From: Pinguiococcus pyrenoidosus
Lineage: Eukaryota; Sar; Pinguiophyceae; Pinguiochrysidales; Pinguiochrysidaceae
Assembly (NCBI GenBank): GCA_019677205.1
Contig: JAAMXY010001303.1
Coordinates: 2,143 to 66,142 of the forward strand
Reading direction: 5' to 3'
Length of the DNA: 64,000 bases
Each line of letters opens with the position of its first letter. Within the stretch, counting starts at the first letter, position 1. Positions 60,058 to 64,000 of this stretch are shown piece by piece. A model generated the notes under the pieces. It made no database searches and was not told the origin of the DNA. It saw nothing but the letters and a program-made list of their open reading frames with translations. The position numbers and the translations under genes were made by a program.

Positions 60058-61979
60058 ATGCAGGAGGGTCGAGAGACTGTGATCGCGAGCGAGCTTGCCC
60101 AGGATGGCTCCTTCCTCCTCCTGCAGCTGCTGCGGAAAGCCACGAAGTATTCGCATGGCACGGTGCTGCCACATTGTCCTTGCCTTCTCACGTGTGCCGC
60201 ATGTCAATTCAGGGATCCGGAAGCGGGTTTACTCCAGCGAATCGCAGACATGTGCTGGGACCAACTTCACGTCGGCGTTTGGAGCCGCGTGCCAGACGTG
60301 TATCGGATTGTGTATGCATGGGCAGTGGAGGTGCACCTCGAGGCATCCGCAGCAGTGAGATCGACTTTGCCTTCCGGAAGCTGATCCAATCCGCTTCGTT
60401 TTTGGAAGGGTCTTGTGCGATGTCGACAAAGTTCGCAAAGGGAGATGGACATCGACCGATTGCGACAGGACCTACGAGAGATCGACACGGCGCTAATCAT
60501 GGTAGGCCGCTGAGAAACTCACTAAAGCCTTCGGGCATGCTCTGATGCCTTGGCAACCAAGGCTGGAGCCCTGGCGGAGGCGTCTTTGCACGAATTGGCG
60601 AGAAGGATTCATAGGAAAGTGATCCTTCGCCGCAAAGGGCAGCAGGGTGATCGCCGCAGAGGGCAGCAGGGTGGTGGCCGCGTTTTGCTCAAAGGACACT
60701 CTTCGGCCGACTCGTTTGTCGCCTGGCTGGAGCAGAATGCGTCGGACCGACAGATCCCCCGCAAAACGACTCCGTCCTTGCAGGTAAGAATCCAAACCGC
60801 GAACAACTTGGACCTTCCCAGCGCGCCTAAAAGACTTGCAGTTGTTTCAGTCCGACCACCTCGACACTCAGCAGCCGGTCGTGATCACAAAAGGCTTGGA
60901 GAGCTGGCCTGCCGTGCAGCCCTACGATGGGTCGGGGCGCCCGAAATGGGCCTGTATGCAGTATCTTGAGGAAACGTGTGGGGAACGCACCGTTCCGGTA
61001 GAGCTTGGCGGGAGCTATCTCAGGTAGTCCGCGAGTTTCTGAGTCGCAAGAAAGAAGCGCGTCTTAGCCACCCTTGTCTGCGATTGCACTGCTGCTTCCA
61101 GGAAGGAGTGGGGAACGGAGTTGATGACGATCTCGGACTTTCTCGAAAAGTATCTGGTGAGTAGAGGTGCCGACAAGCGGCAAGGAGATTGTGAAGCTGG
61201 GGAAAGCAATGGCAGGAAGCGGCGGCGAATGAACACGGAGGAGGAGGCGGGGAAAAGCAACGAGGAGGCGGAGGATCGCCCAGCGTCCGACCAGCGCCAG
61301 GGATACCTCGCGCAGCATCCCCTTTTCGAGCAGATCGCTGAGCTGAAAGAGGATCTTCAGCTGCCTGACTACACCTGCCTGCTGCCGACGAGGTCACCTG
61401 CGAGCGGGAACGATCCGCCCGGATTGGAAGTGGTCCGCATGAATGCCTGGCTCGGGCCACGCGGGACGATTTCGCCTACGCACTGTGATCCGTGCGAGAA
61501 TCTCCTTTGTCAGGTACACACCGCAAAATAGGACCTAGAATGGAACCCAAAGTGGAATCGAAAAAGCGCGCAGAATCCGTCGCTTTGGACGAGGTGCATC
61601 TGACCGGATGCTTCTGTAGGTTGTTGGAAGGAAGCTCGTCTGTCTCTATCAAGCGACGAGGAGTAGCGAAATGTATCGCACCGAGGGCACCTTATTCAAT
61701 ACGAGCCAGGTGGATCCCGAAGGCGTAGACCGAGAGCGCTTTCCCGACTTCCCCGCAGTCCCAGACCTCTGGACCGTCCTGGACGAAGGCGAAATGCTGT
61801 TCATACCGTACGGCTGCTGGCACTACATTCGTGCCTTGGACAACGCCTTCTCAGTGTCCTTCTGGTGGGCGCGAAGAGAGTGGGAAGCCAAGGGCTCTGC
61901 CGGGGTGGCGGACAGTAGCACAAAAGGCGCCGCTGTAGATCGAGAGCTTGCCGCCGCCGGTCCCAAAAACGAGTCGTGA
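60058..61979 (+). CDS. JMJD5/KDM8-like JmjC oxygenase
   Basis: Proposed exons: 60058-60146, 60213-60354, 60445-60501, 60562-60783, 60842-61023, 61102-61156, 61301-61513 and 61620-61979, giving about 439 residues. Two of the introns (60147-60212 and 61157-61300) are multiples of three without stops, so read-through forms (up to 509 residues) are possible; removing them restores family spacing. Matches to JMJD5: MCWDQLHVGVW, LREIDTALIM, QQPVVITKGLESWPA, GERTVPVELGGSYL, KEWGTELMTISDFLEKYL, GYLAQHPLFEQI. Iron ligands are His and Asp in SPTHCDP and the distal His in GCWHYIRALD; FSVSFWW follows. JMJD5 is a 2-oxoglutarate/Fe(II) oxygenase, reported as an arginyl hydroxylase or protease. The first two N-terminal exons are the least certain. 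Confidence 0.85.
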
Positions 61980-62282
61980 TGCTCTCCGTGCGTCTAGATT
62001 CTGCTTATGATCATGTAGCTATAGTTGGATATCATAAGAAGTATCACAACACAGCTACAGCCTGCGAGCGTCGAGGCCGCCGCAGCGCATCGATTTCTCT
62101 AAACACAGCCCACCAAGCCTCAAGAATCCCATTCTCATGTCGCCCGCGCTCCGATTGATGTCCTCAGGGGTGGGACTTCCTTTGATTCGCATGCGAAATG
62201 GATCGCTGCCCGCCAGCCGCAGGTATCCTGGCCGCCGTCCCGGGCGCTTTTCGGTGATCAAGCGTAACAGAAGGACCTCAGG
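61980..62282. other. Short intergenic region
   Basis: This holds the 3' UTR of the JMJD5-like gene and the promoter of the LYR gene. Nothing else seen. Confidence 0.5.
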
Positions 62283-62598
62283 ATGCTTGCGGAGCTTCGC
62301 TCGGGCGTGCAAACGGAGGTGCTGAATCTGTACCGCCAGCTCCTGCGCTTAGCGAAGGCCAAAGGCCCCGACACGTATGCAATGGTGCGAAACAAGTTCC
62401 GTGAAGACGCCAGAAGCGTCAAGCGCAGCGAAATCCGCTTGATTGAGCACCTCGTGAGGCAGGGGAAGAAGAAGGTGCGGATGCAGATGTCCTGCGGTAC
62501 AAGTTGCCTCGGCACCCGGTGGTAACCTCTCGTTCGTTTTGGCACAGGTTCGCTTGCTCCAGAAGGACACCACTGCGGGAGCAAGGCAAGGTGTCTGA
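62283..62598 (+). CDS. SDHAF1-like LYR-motif assembly factor
   Basis: Exons 62283-62474 and 62548-62598 (73-nt intron) encode only 80 residues, near the size of small LYR proteins. LNLYRQLLRLAK has the LYR tripeptide at 16-18; the following helices include VRNKFREDARSVKRSEIRLIEHLVRQGKKK with the conserved Phe-Arg and Ile-Glu positions. Splicing adds VRLLQKDTT, similar to SDHAF1's QLQLLRSG. SDHAF1 helps insert Fe-S clusters into succinate dehydrogenase in mitochondria. It could instead be another Complex1_LYR family member (for example LYRM8/ACN9 types), so no symbol is given. Confidence 0.85.
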
Positions 62599-63744
62599 GC
62601 AGTCAAGAAAAGGGTCATGCGCGTCCCGAAGGGTTCTTAGACGAGACGTGAGACACTGGGGAGGCGGCCCAAAGCGGGAGGCTCCTCGCTAGGCATCTTC
62701 CGCGACGCCAGGGATGAGGCGGAACGTCCTTCCGCGTCTTGGGGCTCACCGGGAATGGAAGGCTTCAGAAATCACTGGGATGTTGGGAACCAGGATGGGC
62801 GGCGTTGTCCACCTTGGCTCGATTGTGCTCGCTTTTGGGACACTCAGCGATGGAAGAATGGAGGACAGAGGCCGGGCACCGCGCGTGGCGCGCCGGATCG
62901 GCTTCGGAGAGCCATTCGCACCACGCCATTCGCTCCACGCCATTCAGTCCGATGAAGTTGAAGGAATGAACAAACGTCCTGAGTTGAATTGAAGAACGGA
63001 CGGACGTTCTCGTTCAACCGACGTTCTTCGCGCCTTCTGGTCCGATTGAGTGGAAAGACAGGTCGCGCTGAGGGAGCTGGGGGACGCTCACCAATCCTCG
63101 CCTTGCCAACGTCTACGCGCCTTGCGCTCTGCGCTCCGATTGAGTGACCAAATAGGTTTATTGCCACCTCTTCGTTCTCGCAGGTGTGCTGCGCGTTCTT
63201 CCACCAAGTGTGATTTTGTCCATTTTCTTGTTGGAGGGACCGGAAGACACTGAGCGCTCTTGATCGGGCTTGCCGACAGTTCACGTGTCGCTTCAAGCGC
63301 TCGCTCGGAAGCAAGCGCCCGGGACGCTACGGAGAGAAGATGCTTCTTGACGTCAAGTGGACCTACGCGTTCGACGCACATGCGAACCAGCAGGCTCACC
63401 CGACGGGAGGCCGGTCCGAGAGGTGTCGAATCAGAACGCTCTCTGGAGCAACGCTGAATGAATGGGAAGCCACCTACTGGAATCCATCCTCTTTCTCTCC
63501 GTGAAGCTAGAACTTGAGTGAAAGGGTGGGTCACCGCCGAGCAGTATAGCGATTGGAGGTGGCCGATGCGGAGGCTGTGGTACCATGGATAAGGTCCAGG
63601 CCGGAATCACAGAACGGTCCCCAGTAGTATGGTAACCAAGGTCCGCGTGGGTGACAGAGGTGGCAGAGCGCATAAGCTCATGCGTGTAAAAACTTCTGCA
63701 GTGCGCTCAACCGGGCTCTGCAACACCGCGCTTCCTCGGCAGCG
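62599..63744. other. Intergenic kilobase, no gene recognised
   Basis: This contains a short 14-nt repeat (ccattcgcaccacg, ccattcgctccacg, ccattcag) starting at 62912. Frames are short and of unnatural composition. No tRNA-like fold was spotted. Confidence 0.5.
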
Positions 63745-64000
63745 TCATCTGCGGATCGCGTCCAAGTACTCGCGCTTGCTACACCACGCTGCTGGTGCTG
63801 GGATCGCGCTGCTGTAGAGCTTTTCCAGCGCTGTGAGATCGGCCAGCGGGCCGTTCTCCCAATCTCGAACAATCCAAGGTGGGGCCGATCTCCCAATCCA
63901 AGGTGCCCAGGCATTCCATCGGTAAGCCCAGTGACGATCCAATGGGAAGTTAGGCGTCTTGTACAGTGGCACAGGGGTCGCCGAGGCGCGTTCGGTCTTT
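63745..64000 (-). CDS. Unrecognised protein, C-terminal part, open at the right edge
   Basis: A minus-strand frame is open from the window edge to a stop at 63745 (about 84 residues). Its composition looks like real protein: PLYKTPNFPLDRHWAYRWNA, then APPWIVRDWENGPLADLTALEKLY and CSKREYLDAI at the end. It is rich in Trp, Tyr and Pro with no membrane helix. I do not recognise the family. It may be the last exon of a larger gene. Confidence 0.5.
   Translation of the reverse strand, partial: KTERASATPVPLYKTPNFPLDRHWAYRWNAWAPWIGRSAPPWIVRDWENGPLADLTALEKLYSSAIPAPAAWCSKREYLDAIRR

Noticed and set aside
1-64000. Dinoflagellate origin with spliced leader
   Set aside because: No spliced-leader-like gene, no GC/GA donor sites and no long one-strand gene arrays were seen.
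1-64000. CRISPR array, transposase, integrase or viral genes
   Set aside because: No spaced palindromic repeats, transposase motifs or capsid/polymerase-like frames were found; the tandem repeats present are ordinary microsatellites or minisatellites.

Overview
This is nuclear DNA from a eukaryotic microbe with short introns. I place 26 protein-coding genes in 64 kb, 24 complete and one running off each end. About 50 introns can be placed by matching reading phase on both sides. All are GT-AG, mostly 58-110 nt, and about two thirds have G as the first base of the next exon. The gene content points to a ciliated protist (IFT56), probably an alga with a red-type complex plastid: an FKBP, a DEAD-box helicase and a Nudix hydrolase each start with a signal-like stretch followed by a basic transit-like region with Phe near the likely cleavage point. 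A calcium-dependent kinase with EF-hands, a plasma-membrane-type Ca2+-ATPase and a mucolipin channel fit an alveolate, cryptophyte, stramenopile or similar lineage. I cannot name the species. The canonical introns and the alternating strands argue against a typical core dinoflagellate.

Layout, left to right: a giant WD40/FN3 protein (-, open at the left edge); a 2,021-residue single-exon CMGC kinase-Tudor-HECT fusion (+); mitochondrial acetyl-CoA hydrolase/CoA-transferase (-); PMCA-type Ca2+-ATPase (+); a secreted SGNH-like protein (-); a nine-exon PSTALRE CDK (+); splicing factor ESS2 (-); a Tim17/22-like membrane protein (-); a two-KH RNA-binding protein (+); a DUF4743-Nudix hydrolase (+); two tandem intronless fucosyltransferase-like genes (-,-); IFT56 (-); a CDPK-like kinase (+); a PhoD-like phosphatase (-); a sugar porter (+); a Mip-like FKBP (-); two tandem intronless sulfotransferase-like genes (+,+); a double REEP/HVA22 membrane protein (+); a mucolipin-like channel (-); a DEAD-box helicase (+); CDC14 phosphatase (-); JMJD5/KDM8-like oxygenase (+); an SDHAF1-like LYR protein (+); and an unrecognised 3' exon at the right edge (-).

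Most minus-strand genes are paired head to head with a plus-strand gene across 300-1,350 bp, so many intergenic stretches are probably shared promoters. Some of them carry E2F-like sites. There is no operon logic. Loose themes are cell-cycle control (CDK, CDC14, the kinase-HECT protein), Ca2+ signalling (PMCA, CDPK, mucolipin) and secretory-pathway glycan or ester chemistry (two glycosyltransferases, two sulfotransferases, SGNH, PhoD). The best candidate for something undescribed is the kinase-Tudor-HECT fusion.
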